A stretch of DNA of 37,591 nucleotides from Clostridia bacterium (lineage in GTDB: Bacteria; Bacillota; Clostridia; Christensenellales; Aristaeellaceae), in the NCBI GenBank assembly GCA_017396845.1, contig JAFQKQ010000078.1, positions 1 to 37,591 of the forward strand. The letters run 5' to 3'. The notes under the pieces are model-generated. The model was not told where the DNA came from. It saw nothing but the letters and a program-made list of their open reading frames with translations, and made no database searches. Shown here one piece after another: positions 1 through 7,452 of the stretch (its first letter is position 1; the number at the start of each line of letters is the position of its first letter). The position numbers and the translations under genes were made by a program.

Positions 1-133
1 CGCCCTCGTCGGGTAACCGCCAGCATTTGAATGCTGTTTGTCAAGGGCGGCGGGGCTGGGTGAAAGAAAATTTGCCAAAACTGCTTCCTGGGGCTTGACT
101 TTTAATAGTTAGTCTCCTGCAGGTGATATCTGT
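1..133 (-). other. Left-edge segment; possible start of a leftward transcript
   Basis: No gene can be named here. Read leftward from the promoter-like site at 134-162, the strand has an AGGAG followed seven bases later by an ATT codon opening a 21-codon frame, and an AGGAAG followed by a TTG at 76-78 whose 26-codon frame stays open to the window edge. Bases 22-37 form a perfect hairpin (CAGCATT-TG-AATGCTG). Any of these could be the beginning of a coding region or a leader RNA that continues outside the window. I could not match the RNA to a known class. Confidence 0.2.
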
Positions 134-162
134 ATTATACCCCCAATTGAAAAAGCGCGCAA
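134..162 (-). promoter_or_regulatory. Candidate leftward promoter
   Basis: On the minus strand TTGCGC (157-162) and TATAAT (134-139) are separated by 17 bases. The -10 is perfect and the -35 keeps TTG. It lies downstream of the methyltransferase stop at 218 and would transcribe off the left edge. Confidence 0.4.
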
Positions 163-217
163 TCCGTGCTTTGGGAAAAACAGCTTTTGTTTCATGCGCG
201 TTTCTTCCGTTTCCGGC

Positions 218-1012
218 CTACGCTTTTCGCGCAAGCGCGAGATCGAGGGTGTCGCAGAGCGTGATACATCCTCCGTGGGCATTGATCGCTTCCTCGATTC
301 TGTCAAAGAAGCGCTTCCGGATTTCTTCGTCGATTGCGATATGATCGGAATAGGTGGAAATCAGGAGAATATATTCCTCCGCCGAAAACGTGCGCGTTCT
401 TTCAAAAAGCGCGTATTTGATATCGGTAAAGCCGTACTTGAGCGCCAATTCCGCGCGGGTTTTCGCATTTTCCTCCGTGTATTTCTCGGGCGTTTCGCTC
501 TTTTTGCCGTAGAAGGGGTAATAGAATTCATCGTATGCCGCCTGCACCGCCTGCCACAGGGGCATGTTTCCTTCGTCCCGATACGGGTGATTGGCAAATC
601 TTGCAAACGCGCCGCCTTTTTTCAGCATGCGGAACACCTTTTGATAGCCTGTATCCTGATTTACCCAATGAAAAGCCGCGGCGGAATATACGAGATCAAA
701 CGCTTTTTCCCGGTAAGGCGCGTCATCAAATTTCATATTTACAACGTCAAACGGGTATGCGCTGAATTTTTGAAGGCACAGCTTCGTGAAATTCCTGCCG
801 GGCTCAAAGGCCAGAACGCTTGCGCCGGTTTTCAGAATCGGCTCCGTCGCCTGTCCCGCGCCTATGCCTACCTCCGCCGCGCGGCTGCCTTCATGAAGGT
901 TTACATAATGAAAGATTTCCCGATACAGTTCTTCCGGATAGCCGGGTCTTATTTTGTCATACGCGTCCCAGCGGGTGTCAAACGTCCATTCCTGTCCCTG
1001 AATAATCGGCAT
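218..1012 (-). CDS. Class I SAM-dependent methyltransferase
   Basis: This 264-residue protein is a small-molecule-type class I methyltransferase, probably cytosolic. The SAM-binding motif I appears as EVGIGAGQ about 45 residues from the start, followed by an acidic residue at the end of the second strand (LAFEPG), which typically binds the ribose of SAM. The post-I region AAAFHWVN followed by a KGG turn is typical of the UbiE/Methyltransf_11-like group that includes trans-aconitate methyltransferase relatives. The length fits the family. The ATG at 1012 is preceded by AAGGAAGTG at suitable spacing, and a promoter lies just upstream. The gene is monocistronic here and divergent from the phosphate transporter. 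The substrate cannot be told from sequence. Confidence 0.88.
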   Translation of the reverse strand: MPIIQGQEWTFDTRWDAYDKIRPGYPEELYREIFHYVNLHEGSRAAEVGIGAGQATEPILKTGASVLAFEPGRNFTKLCLQKFSAYPFDVVNMKFDDAPYREKAFDLVYSAAAFHWVNQDTGYQKVFRMLKKGGAFARFANHPYRDEGNMPLWQAVQAAYDEFYYPFYGKKSETPEKYTEENAKTRAELALKYGFTDIKYALFERTRTFSAEEYILLISTYSDHIAIDEEIRKRFFDRIEEAINAHGGCITLCDTLDLALARKA

Positions 1013-1044
1013 GGTTTCACTTCCTTTTCTGTCGCTTTTTTTCG

Positions 1045-1073
1045 ATTATAACAAATATCCGCCCTTCAATCAA
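1045..1073 (-). promoter_or_regulatory. Promoter of the methyltransferase gene
   Basis: TTGATT (1068-1073) and TATAAT (1045-1050) on the minus strand, 17-base spacer, about 33 bases upstream of the start codon at 1012. Confidence 0.65.
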
Positions 1074-1162
1074 TCATATTCCGTACCGATTTGGGGAAAA
1101 TAACGGCGCGGTTAATTTATTATGATTCGACAAATGTTTCGCATTTTTTCGCCCTTTCTTCA

Positions 1163-1191
1163 TTGACGAAACGAACAAATTTATTCATAAT
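1163..1191 (+). promoter_or_regulatory. Promoter of the Na/Pi cotransporter gene
   Basis: TTGACG (1163-1168) and CATAAT (1186-1191) with a 17-base spacer. It predicts a leader of about 80 bases before the start at 1277, which contains a small AGGA/TCCT hairpin near 1203-1217. Confidence 0.6.
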
Positions 1192-1276
1192 ACATTCGGA
1201 CGAGGAGGAAAACATCCTGCGTCCGGATCGGGCCGACACCTTCTGACAGCCAATTACTGACCGGGAGATGAAAAAT

Positions 1277-3031
1277 ATGGATCTGTTCGACGTATTATCC
1301 ATGATCGGCGGTTTGAGCCTTTTCCTGTTCGGCATGAACGTAATGGGACAGGCGCTTGAACGCAGGGCAGGCAATTCGCTTCTGTTTCTTCTTAAAAAGC
1401 TCACGACCAACCGGCTGGCAGGTCTTGTAACCGGCCTTGCCATCACCGCCGTCATACAAAGCTCGTCCGCAACGACGGTAATGGTGGTAGGCTTCGTAAA
1501 CTCGGGGCTTATGTCGCTTACGCAGGCCATCAACGTAATCATGGGCGCAAACGTAGGCACCACGGTTACATCATGGATTCTGAGCCTTTCGGGCATAGAA
1601 AGCAGCAACATTTTCGTGCGCCTTTTGAAGCCCACATCCTTTACGCCCATACTCGCGCTTGCAGGCGTGGCGTATTACATGTTTTCCAAAAACAGCAAGA
1701 AAAAGGACACCGGCCTGATTCTTTTGGGCTTCGCGACCCTGATGTTCGGCATGGACGCAATGTCCGGCGCGGTCAAGGGCTTAAGCGAAGTGGAAGGCTT
1801 TCGAAATCTGTTTGTAATGTTTGAAAATCCGGTGCTGGGCGTGCTGGCGGGCACGGTTTTGACGGCGGTGATTCAGTCGTCCTCGGCGTCGGTGGGTATT
1901 CTTCAGGCCTTCGCTCAGACGGGTCAGATCACCTTCGGCGCGGCGGTTCCGATCATCATGGGACAGAACATCGGCACCTGCGTAACCGCGATGATTTCCT
2001 CCATCGGCGCAAACAAAAACGCACGGCGCGCGGCGTTTGTTCACCTGCTTTTTAACGTGCTGGGAACTATCATCTGCCTCATCATATATCTGCTCATCGA
2101 CCTGATATTCTCCCCCGCCATACTCGGCGAAAGCGCGTCTCTTCTCGGCATCGCCGTATGCCACAGCGCGTTTAACATCGCCTGCACGGTAATCCTGCTT
2201 CCGCAGGCGGGCTTTCTCGAAAAATTCGTGTGCCGGCTGGTTCCGGACGGCAAAAAGCCCGACAACTTTTCCCATCTGGACGAGCGCCTGCTGGGCGCGC
2301 CCGGCGTAGCGCTGAAGCGCTGCCATCTGGTGGCGGGCGATATGGCGGATCTTGCGAAGGAAGCGATTGATGCGTCTCTTGCATTGACAAGTTCGTATCA
2401 GGAAGCGCCGGTAGCCCGAATCCGCGAGCTGGAGGATCAAACCGACAGGTATGAGGATGAGCTCGGCACATATCTTGTGAAGCTGAGCGCTCAGAGAATC
2501 GGCGAAAATGACAGTACCGAGGCGGCGGGATTATTAAAAATGATCGGCGATCTTGAAAGAATCGCCGACCACAGTGTAAATCTGGTGGAGTCCGCAGAGG
2601 AACTGAAGGTAAAGGACATTCACTTTACCAAAGAAGCGGAAGCGGAGCTGAATGTGATTGTAAGCGCCGTTCGCGAGGTAGTGGATCTCGCCATAACCGC
2701 TTTCAAAACAAACGACCCCGCGCTCGCCGAGCGCGTAGAGCCGCTGGAGCAGGTAATAGACCATTTGAAGGAAGCCCTGCGCACACGCCATATCATGCGC
2801 CTTCAGCGCGGCGTATGCACCATCGAGGCGGGCTTCGTATGGTCGGATCTTCTCACCGCGCTTGAACGCACCAGCGACCATTGCTCCAATATCGCCGGCT
2901 GCATCATCGATATGGCTAAGAGCAATCTGAACCTGCACGAATCCCTCCGCCATGCACGCGACGAGGATTCCGGCTATAGAAAGCTGTTTCAAGAATACGC
3001 GCTGGCGTACCAGCTTCCGGACGAAAAATAA
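1277..3031 (+). CDS. Na/Pi cotransporter family protein with PhoU domain
   Basis: A 584-residue membrane protein of the NptA/YjbB type, predicted to couple phosphate movement to sodium across the cytoplasmic membrane. The N-terminal half carries two inverted Na_Pi_cotrans repeats, each with the hallmark QSSS motif (VIQSSSATT and, about 130 residues later, VIQSSSASV), plus several hydrophobic spans. The C-terminal ~200 residues form a PhoU-like helical domain (ERIADHSVN and later ERTSDHCSN are typical PhoU helices), which normally links transport to phosphate status. The ATG at 1277 is chosen over the one at 1268 because GGGAG sits directly against 1268 but nine bases from 1277. The gene ends in its own terminator and overlaps the tail of the convergent acyltransferase. 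Confidence 0.92.
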   Translation: MDLFDVLSMIGGLSLFLFGMNVMGQALERRAGNSLLFLLKKLTTNRLAGLVTGLAITAVIQSSSATTVMVVGFVNSGLMSLTQAINVIMGANVGTTVTSWILSLSGIESSNIFVRLLKPTSFTPILALAGVAYYMFSKNSKKKDTGLILLGFATLMFGMDAMSGAVKGLSEVEGFRNLFVMFENPVLGVLAGTVLTAVIQSSSASVGILQAFAQTGQITFGAAVPIIMGQNIGTCVTAMISSIGANKNARRAAFVHLLFNVLGTIICLIIYLLIDLIFSPAILGESASLLGIAVCHSAFNIACTVILLPQAGFLEKFVCRLVPDGKKPDNFSHLDERLLGAPGVALKRCHLVAGDMADLAKEAIDASLALTSSYQEAPVARIRELEDQTDRYEDELGTYLVKLSAQRIGENDSTEAAGLLKMIGDLERIADHSVNLVESAEELKVKDIHFTKEAEAELNVIVSAVREVVDLAITAFKTNDPALAERVEPLEQVIDHLKEALRTRHIMRLQRGVCTIEAGFVWSDLLTALERTSDHCSNIAGCIIDMAKSNLNLHESLRHARDEDSGYRKLFQEYALAYQLPDEK

Positions 3032-4136
3032 ACCGGCGGCGCAATAAAGCACACTTCGTTTGCGGGGTGCGCTTTATTTTTTCCCTTATGCGCATCTCCA
3101 AATCGCTGATCAGCGGCTTGATTCCGGTTTTTTGAAACAGAAGATGCCTCGGATAGTCCAGCAGCGCGCATACGAGGAATATGGCCGCACCCGACAAAAC
3201 CACCCCTGCCATCATGACGGGCACAGGCTGCGCGGCGAGGAATTCAAACGCGCCGCTAAACAGATGCTGCCAGATGACGGGATGCACGTGAATTAAGTAG
3301 GCGCTGAAACAAAGCGGCGAAAAAAATCGGATCAGCTTTGCAAGGACGTTCGGAATACGCGAAAGCGACGAAAAGAACAGAAGAAGCGCGACGCCGCTTA
3401 TATAAACAAAGGGCGAAATCTGACTGATTACAATGACGGTAGAGAAGCCGAACACGGAAAAGAAATGCACCGCAAGCGCATTTAACAATACCGACGCAAT
3501 ATAGATCAGCGCATACACCCATTTATGATCGACCCTGTACAGCTCATGGCGCGATATGCATGCGCCTGAGATATACATCACCGCAAGCCAGACGGCGCTG
3601 TAACCGCGCCGGACAAAGGGAATCTGCACGCCTGTGACGAGCGGAAAGATCGAAAACACGGTGAAAAGCGCCGCCATGAAAACAGCCGCCTGCTTTTTGT
3701 TCATCCGGTTTATGAAAGCATGAAAAAGGGGCGCAAGCAGAAACACAATCGCGTATCCGGTAAAATACCAGTAGGTGTTTCTGAAAAAGGGAAACAGCGA
3801 ATCAAGCCACATTTCCCCCGGCATAGAATTTCCCGAAAACAGGGCGTACAAAAGCGTTATCAGTACGGAATAAAAAAGCGTTTGCAGATACAGCACAATC
3901 AGAGACGAGTATTTGTGCTTTGACCGGACGCCGATATAGCCGCTGATCAGCGCAAAGCAGTTCGCGCTGCAGTAGCCGGAGATTTCAAGCGTCCAGCCGG
4001 ATGCTTTTGCTATGCTTCCGGAGGAGAGAAGATCGAGCACGCCGCCATTTTCCAAAACGTGCACATATGCAATCATGATCATGGCGACCATTCGCATAAG
4101 GTCTACGCCTAAGAGCCGCTCTTTTCGATCCGGCAT
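2916..4136 (-). CDS. Acyltransferase-3 family membrane protein with odd C-terminal extension
   Basis: A 406-residue integral membrane protein of the Acyl_transf_3 family, which O-acylates surface sugars or lipids using acyl-CoA. The N-terminus (RKERLLGVDLMRMVAMIMI) followed by YVHVLENGG in the first span carries the position of the conserved catalytic His; ten or so hydrophobic spans follow, ending near SAYLIHVHPVIW. The ATG at 4136 is chosen because GGAGGG lies seven bases upstream; an upstream TTG at 4151 lies before that site. The core ends around residue 350. The remaining ~55 residues are translated from the shared terminator hairpin and from the antisense of the transporter's last 116 bases, and look non-homologous (low complexity, basic). 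The original stop may have been lost. Confidence 0.85.
   Translation of the reverse strand: MPDRKERLLGVDLMRMVAMIMIAYVHVLENGGVLDLLSSGSIAKASGWTLEISGYCSANCFALISGYIGVRSKHKYSSLIVLYLQTLFYSVLITLLYALFSGNSMPGEMWLDSLFPFFRNTYWYFTGYAIVFLLAPLFHAFINRMNKKQAAVFMAALFTVFSIFPLVTGVQIPFVRRGYSAVWLAVMYISGACISRHELYRVDHKWVYALIYIASVLLNALAVHFFSVFGFSTVIVISQISPFVYISGVALLLFFSSLSRIPNVLAKLIRFFSPLCFSAYLIHVHPVIWQHLFSGAFEFLAAQPVPVMMAGVVLSGAAIFLVCALLDYPRHLLFQKTGIKPLISDLEMRIREKIKRTPQTKCALLRRRFIFRPEAGTPARILETAFYSRNPRRVHGGGIRAGSDCS
3043..3082 (+). terminator. Rho-independent terminator after the Na/Pi cotransporter
   Basis: AATAAAGC pairs with GCTTTATT, extended by CAC/GTG across one mismatch, and is followed by a run of T. It lies 12 bases after the stop at 3031 and inside the reading frame of the convergent acyltransferase. 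Confidence 0.85.
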
Positions 4137-4182
4137 ATTCCCGCCCTCCAAATCATTACAAATTTCTTCTATTTGTTACTAA

Positions 4183-4211
4183 ATTATATCATGCGCAGCT
4201 ATAAATTGCAA
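4183..4211 (-). promoter_or_regulatory. Promoter of the acyltransferase gene
   Basis: TTGCAA (4206-4211) and TATAAT (4183-4188) on the minus strand with a 17-base spacer, about 45 bases upstream of the start at 4136. Confidence 0.65.
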
Positions 4212-4250
4212 TACTTTACTGCGTTTTCTGCGTAAAATTGAAATAACCTA

Positions 4251-4279
4251 TGGACTTTCCACGGCGCAGATGCTATAAT
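4251..4279 (+). promoter_or_regulatory. Promoter of the DNA methyltransferase gene
   Basis: TGGACT (4251-4256) and TATAAT (4274-4279) with a 17-base spacer. The -10 is perfect and the -35 is weak. It diverges from the acyltransferase promoter with about 40 bases between the two -35 elements. Confidence 0.6.
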
Positions 4280-4334
4280 ACAGAGGATATTATACTGGTT
4301 ATTGTTGTGCGCATACTGTAAGGAGGGCCGCTCC

Positions 4335-5591
4335 GTGCTGGAAAGATACATGGGGATCGAGCGGGAGATACACCCGTCGGTCAACGGCATAAAAAAGAGC
4401 GAATTCCATTTGGGCGACGCGCGTCAGGTTGCCTCCCGGCTCCTTGACGAATATCAGGGCAAGGTTCAGCTGATCTATCTGGATCCCCCGTTTCAGACCG
4501 GGAAGCAGTTCCAGGTTCGCGTGCGCGTGGGCGAAAAGGAATGGAAAACGGGCGGCGGTACGCTTACGCTCAACGGCTATAACGACGACCTTCCAAGGGA
4601 TGAATACCTTCAGATGATGCGCGAGGTTCTTGTTTTATCGCGCTCGCTGCTGTCCGGAAAGGGTCTCATATTCGTTCATATCGATTGGCGGATTCATCCC
4701 TACATGCGTCTTCTCATGGATGAAATATTCGGAGAAGCGAATTTCCTGAACGAAATCATCTGGACATACCATTCCGGCGGCTGCGCACGGCGGTATTTCC
4801 CGCGCAAGCATGATATTATACTGATGTACTCCAAGCAGAAGGGGTATGATCTGCACCTTAAGGATGTGGCGGAACCGAACCCGGAGGGCAAGCAGAATCA
4901 TATGAAAAAGCATGTGGACGCAGACGGGCGCATATATCGCTCCATCCGCTCCGCAGGCAAGGTGTACACCTATTACGACGACGACCCGGTTATTCCCGGC
5001 GATGTGTGGACGGATATGAGCCACCTTCAGCAGCGCGATCCTCAGAGAACCGGCTACGACACTCAGAAGCCCCTGCGGCTTTTGGAGAGAATCGTAAAAT
5101 GCGCAAGCCGCCCGGGCGATATCGTTATGGATCTGTTCGCCGGAAGCGGCACAACGCTGGAAGCCGCCTGCATAAACGAAAGACGCTTTATCGGCGCCGA
5201 CATCAATCCCCTCTCCCTTCAAACGACAAGGCGGCGCACGGAAAATTTCGGCGCGGAATATGTGTACCCGTCAAGCGAGGGCGATCCCGTATGCAAAGCG
5301 CGCGCCGAGCGCGGCGTAACCTTTACCCGCGTAAATCTCGACGCATTCGAATTGGAAAACGGGCTGATTGAGCGCAAATTGACGGGGCTTGACGCGGTGG
5401 ATTCATGGGCGGCGGGATACCTTCGCGGCCAATGCTTTCACGCCTTTTCCTTCGAAACCCGCTCCAGCAAAAGACCGGCGCTGAAGGGCGAAATGGAAAT
5501 ACCGGTATATGAAGGGCGGCTGATGATCCGCGTGTCCGATGTACTGGGCAGAAATTTCTATTACCGCCTGATTTTATCGGATGAAACCTGA
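4335..5591 (+). CDS. Orphan site-specific DNA methyltransferase (beta class)
   Basis: A 418-residue DNA methyltransferase. The catalytic motif IV is YLDPPF (D50-F53) and the SAM-binding motif I is FAGSGTT (from F268), so the catalytic motif precedes the SAM motif. That is the beta-class order found in Type III Mod proteins and RsrI-like enzymes; DPPF rather than SPPY favours N6-adenine as product. The ~200 residues between the motifs include a target-recognition-like segment, and DTQKPLRLLERI before motif I is typical of the family. GTG at 4335 is preferred because AAGGAGG lies immediately before it; an in-frame TTG at 4302 has no comparable site. No endonuclease gene is adjacent, so it is probably a solitary methyltransferase with a regulatory or housekeeping role, or one left from a lost system. 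Confidence 0.88.
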   Translation: MLERYMGIEREIHPSVNGIKKSEFHLGDARQVASRLLDEYQGKVQLIYLDPPFQTGKQFQVRVRVGEKEWKTGGGTLTLNGYNDDLPRDEYLQMMREVLVLSRSLLSGKGLIFVHIDWRIHPYMRLLMDEIFGEANFLNEIIWTYHSGGCARRYFPRKHDIILMYSKQKGYDLHLKDVAEPNPEGKQNHMKKHVDADGRIYRSIRSAGKVYTYYDDDPVIPGDVWTDMSHLQQRDPQRTGYDTQKPLRLLERIVKCASRPGDIVMDLFAGSGTTLEAACINERRFIGADINPLSLQTTRRRTENFGAEYVYPSSEGDPVCKARAERGVTFTRVNLDAFELENGLIERKLTGLDAVDSWAAGYLRGQCFHAFSFETRSSKRPALKGEMEIPVYEGRLMIRVSDVLGRNFYYRLILSDET

Positions 5592-5609
5592 TTTGGTCAA
5601 ACGATCTTA

Positions 5610-5638
5610 TTACGCCTTTTACACAGAGCGTATATAAT
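5610..5638 (+). promoter_or_regulatory. Weak candidate promoter before the DUF951 gene
   Basis: A perfect TATAAT at 5633-5638 lies 15 bases before the DUF951 start. The -35 at 17-base spacing (TTACGC) is poor, so the operon from 5654 onward could start here or read through from the methyltransferase gene. Confidence 0.35.
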
Positions 5639-5653
5639 GGATGGGAGATAAGT

Positions 5654-5866
5654 ATGGAGCTTAGTTTGGGCGACATTGTGCAGATGCGGAAAAAGCATCC
5701 CTGCGGAAGCGACAGATGGACGATTACGCGCGTGGGCGCGGATATAAAAATCCGCTGCGAAAAATGCGCGCATGTGGTAATGATGGATCGGCCGGATTTT
5801 GAGAAGCGGGTAAAGAAAATCCTTGTGCACACAGAGGGAGCGGCAAATGGCGAAGCGGACGAATAA
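5654..5866 (+). CDS. DUF951 family protein
   Basis: A 70-residue protein matching the small DUF951 (YyzM-like) family of Bacillota. It begins with the typical GDIVQMRKKHPCGSDRW segment and has a second cysteine pair in IRCEKCAHVVMM. The conserved CxxC and HPCG cysteines suggest a small zinc-binding or SH3-like nucleic-acid-associated fold; no biochemical function is established that I know of. GGGAG seven bases before the ATG at 5654 supports the start. Its last 20 bases overlap the next gene, indicating translational coupling with the signal peptidase-like protein. Confidence 0.88.
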   Translation: MELSLGDIVQMRKKHPCGSDRWTITRVGADIKIRCEKCAHVVMMDRPDFEKRVKKILVHTEGAANGEADE

Positions 5867-6377
5867 CCGAAACGATAAAGAGATGCGTGCGCAGTCGCGC
5901 AATACCTTCCTGGCCTTCGTCATCATTTTCGGTCTGATGGCGCTTTTTACCCGGTATTTCATATTTGAAATTCATTACGTATCCACTTCCGCCATGGCGC
6001 CCGCATATGAAAAGGGCAGCATCGTAGTAATGCTCAAGCACGATGTGGATATGGACAAAATTTCCCGCGGCGACGTGGTATTAAGCTACTTCGGAAGCGC
6101 AGAAGGAAAATACCTTCGCAGAATATCCGGCGTTCCCGGCGATCTGATCGACGTTCGCGAGGACGGAAAATATCTCGTTTACACCGACGATCAGGGCATT
6201 ATGCGCCAAAAGGCGCTGGGCGACGCGCCGGCGCTGGTATACGGCGAAATTCCCGAGGGCGCGTATCTTCTGCTTTCCGATAACCTGGAAGCGAATGCAG
6301 ACGACAGCCGTACGCTCGGACTGATCTATCAAACGGACATCAGCGCGCGCCCGGATATCACTTTGTGGCCGCTGTAA
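5847..6377 (+). CDS. Signal peptidase I-like pseudoenzyme lacking catalytic Ser and Lys
   Basis: A 176-residue homologue of type I signal peptidase. It has one N-terminal membrane span (about residues 15-38) and keeps boxes around the active site, but the nucleophile box that normally reads S-M-x-P is TSAMAP, with Ala49 where the catalytic serine belongs, and the general-base box that normally reads KR..G.PGD is RRISGVPGD, with Arg91 where the lysine belongs. The later DNL...DDSR box is still recognisable. It is therefore unlikely to cleave signal peptides. The start at 5847 follows GAGGG eight bases upstream and overlaps DUF951 by 20 bases. It sits immediately before an intact signal peptidase gene, suggesting a partner, substrate-binding or regulatory role. 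An alternative catalytic mechanism using nearby Ser48 cannot be excluded. Confidence 0.85.
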   Translation: MAKRTNNRNDKEMRAQSRNTFLAFVIIFGLMALFTRYFIFEIHYVSTSAMAPAYEKGSIVVMLKHDVDMDKISRGDVVLSYFGSAEGKYLRRISGVPGDLIDVREDGKYLVYTDDQGIMRQKALGDAPALVYGEIPEGAYLLLSDNLEANADDSRTLGLIYQTDISARPDITLWPL

Positions 6378-6418
6378 ATATTGGATAGCAATTCAAACGC
6401 ATGAAGGAAGGCAATAAT

Positions 6419-7297
6419 ATGGAAAATGATAAGCAGATGAACACGATTACGCCGAACGAAGCGCCCGCGCAGGAAGAAGCGCAGTCTCAGACGCCGGATA
6501 CAAAAAAGAAAAAGGGCAAAAAGGAAAAGGAACAGCTTACCGGCTGGAAACGAGTATTAAAGGAAGTGCGTGAGTGGGTGGTTTCGCTCGTCGTGGCGAT
6601 CATTGCGGTTTTCATCATTAAGGAATTTATATTCCTCCCCATCCGCGTGGACGGCTCCTCCATGTATCCGACGCTTGAGAGCAAAGAGCGCCTGGGCGTA
6701 ACGGTGTACGATGTAAAATTCAAAGACACAGTGGCTCTTGGCGACGTAATCATCTGCAATTATCCCGGCCGCACGAATAAGGATCCCATCGTTCACTTAA
6801 TCACAATGGAAACCAACTTCGTAAAGCGCGTGGTGGGCGTTCCGGGCGATACGGTATCCCGCAAAAACAACGTAACCTATATAAACGGAAATCCCTTGGA
6901 TCCCGCAAAGGAAAACCCCTTCTTTTCAGCGGATATCCTCGAAGTGATCGAAACCGCCGATGAAAACGGAAACGCGGCAAAGGCGTACCGCATATCGGTC
7001 GGCGGAGGCGAGCGCACAGTCACGGATAAGCAGATTCACGCCTACAGCGTAAACTATGAATACGTGCTGGGCGAGGATGAATATTTCGTAGTAGGCGACA
7101 ACCGCTACAACAGCCACGATTCCCGCACATGGAACGGCCCGCTGGTGGAAAAAAACATCACCAACGACGCTTCCGGCGACGTAGGCCCGATTACGAAGGA
7201 CATGATCGTAGGTCACGCGCGTTTCGCATTCTGGCCCATCAGTTCCATCCGCACCGTTGAAAATGACACGGAATATGTAGATCCCAGAGATCGCTGA
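6419..7297 (+). CDS. lepB: Signal peptidase I
   Basis: A 292-residue membrane-bound serine protease that removes signal peptides from exported proteins. The cytoplasmic N-terminus is about 40 residues and Lys-rich, followed by one span (about residues 51-72). The Ser-Lys dyad is intact: Ser81 in GSSMYPTL and Lys136 in FVKRVVGVPGD. The last conserved box reads GDNRYNSHDSR. A long insert between the PGD box and the GDN box is common in Clostridia. The ATG at 6419 is preferred to 6401 because AAGGAAGG lies seven bases before it. It follows the catalytically impaired homologue by 41 bases and is followed by a 46-residue membrane protein, all apparently in one operon. Confidence 0.95.
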   Translation: MENDKQMNTITPNEAPAQEEAQSQTPDTKKKKGKKEKEQLTGWKRVLKEVREWVVSLVVAIIAVFIIKEFIFLPIRVDGSSMYPTLESKERLGVTVYDVKFKDTVALGDVIICNYPGRTNKDPIVHLITMETNFVKRVVGVPGDTVSRKNNVTYINGNPLDPAKENPFFSADILEVIETADENGNAAKAYRISVGGGERTVTDKQIHAYSVNYEYVLGEDEYFVVGDNRYNSHDSRTWNGPLVEKNITNDASGDVGPITKDMIVGHARFAFWPISSIRTVENDTEYVDPRDR

Positions 7298-7311
7298 TCG
7301 GAGAGATAGCT

Positions 7312-7452
7312 ATGAAAAACGGCAACAAGAAAAAGAAGACCGATACAAAGACGCTGATGGTTCGCGCCATCTGCATATTCCTTTGCGTGCTGCTTGCCGG
7401 CGGTTCGATTGCGAGCATTCTGATCATGCTCGTAAACGGGTATTTCTATTGA
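7312..7452 (+). CDS. 46-residue single-span membrane protein
   Basis: A short gene between the signal peptidase and the M1-like gene. The product has a Lys-rich N-terminus (KNGNKKKKTDTK) followed by one hydrophobic helix of about 22-25 residues (from VRAICIFLCV to LIMLVNG) and a very short FY-rich tail. The charge pattern predicts the N-terminus inside the cell. GGAGAG lies about seven bases before the ATG at 7312, 14 bases after the signal peptidase stop, and its TGA overlaps the ATG of the next gene (TGATG). I recognise no family. The precise packing argues that it is translated and could be a small subunit linking its neighbours in the membrane. Confidence 0.75.
   Translation: MKNGNKKKKTDTKTLMVRAICIFLCVLLAGGSIASILIMLVNGYFY

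Noticed and set aside
22-49. Nested inverted repeat at the left edge as an integron attC or transposon end
   Set aside because: The arms CGCCCT/AGGGCG and CAGCATT/AATGCTG lack the GTTRRRY/RYYYAAC core of attC, and no integrase or transposase is visible. With one side outside the window no claim can be made.
5847-6377. The signal peptidase-like gene as an archaeal-type S/H enzyme
   Set aside because: ER and archaeal signal peptidases use Ser-His, but the nucleophile serine itself is missing here, so a change of general base does not rescue it.
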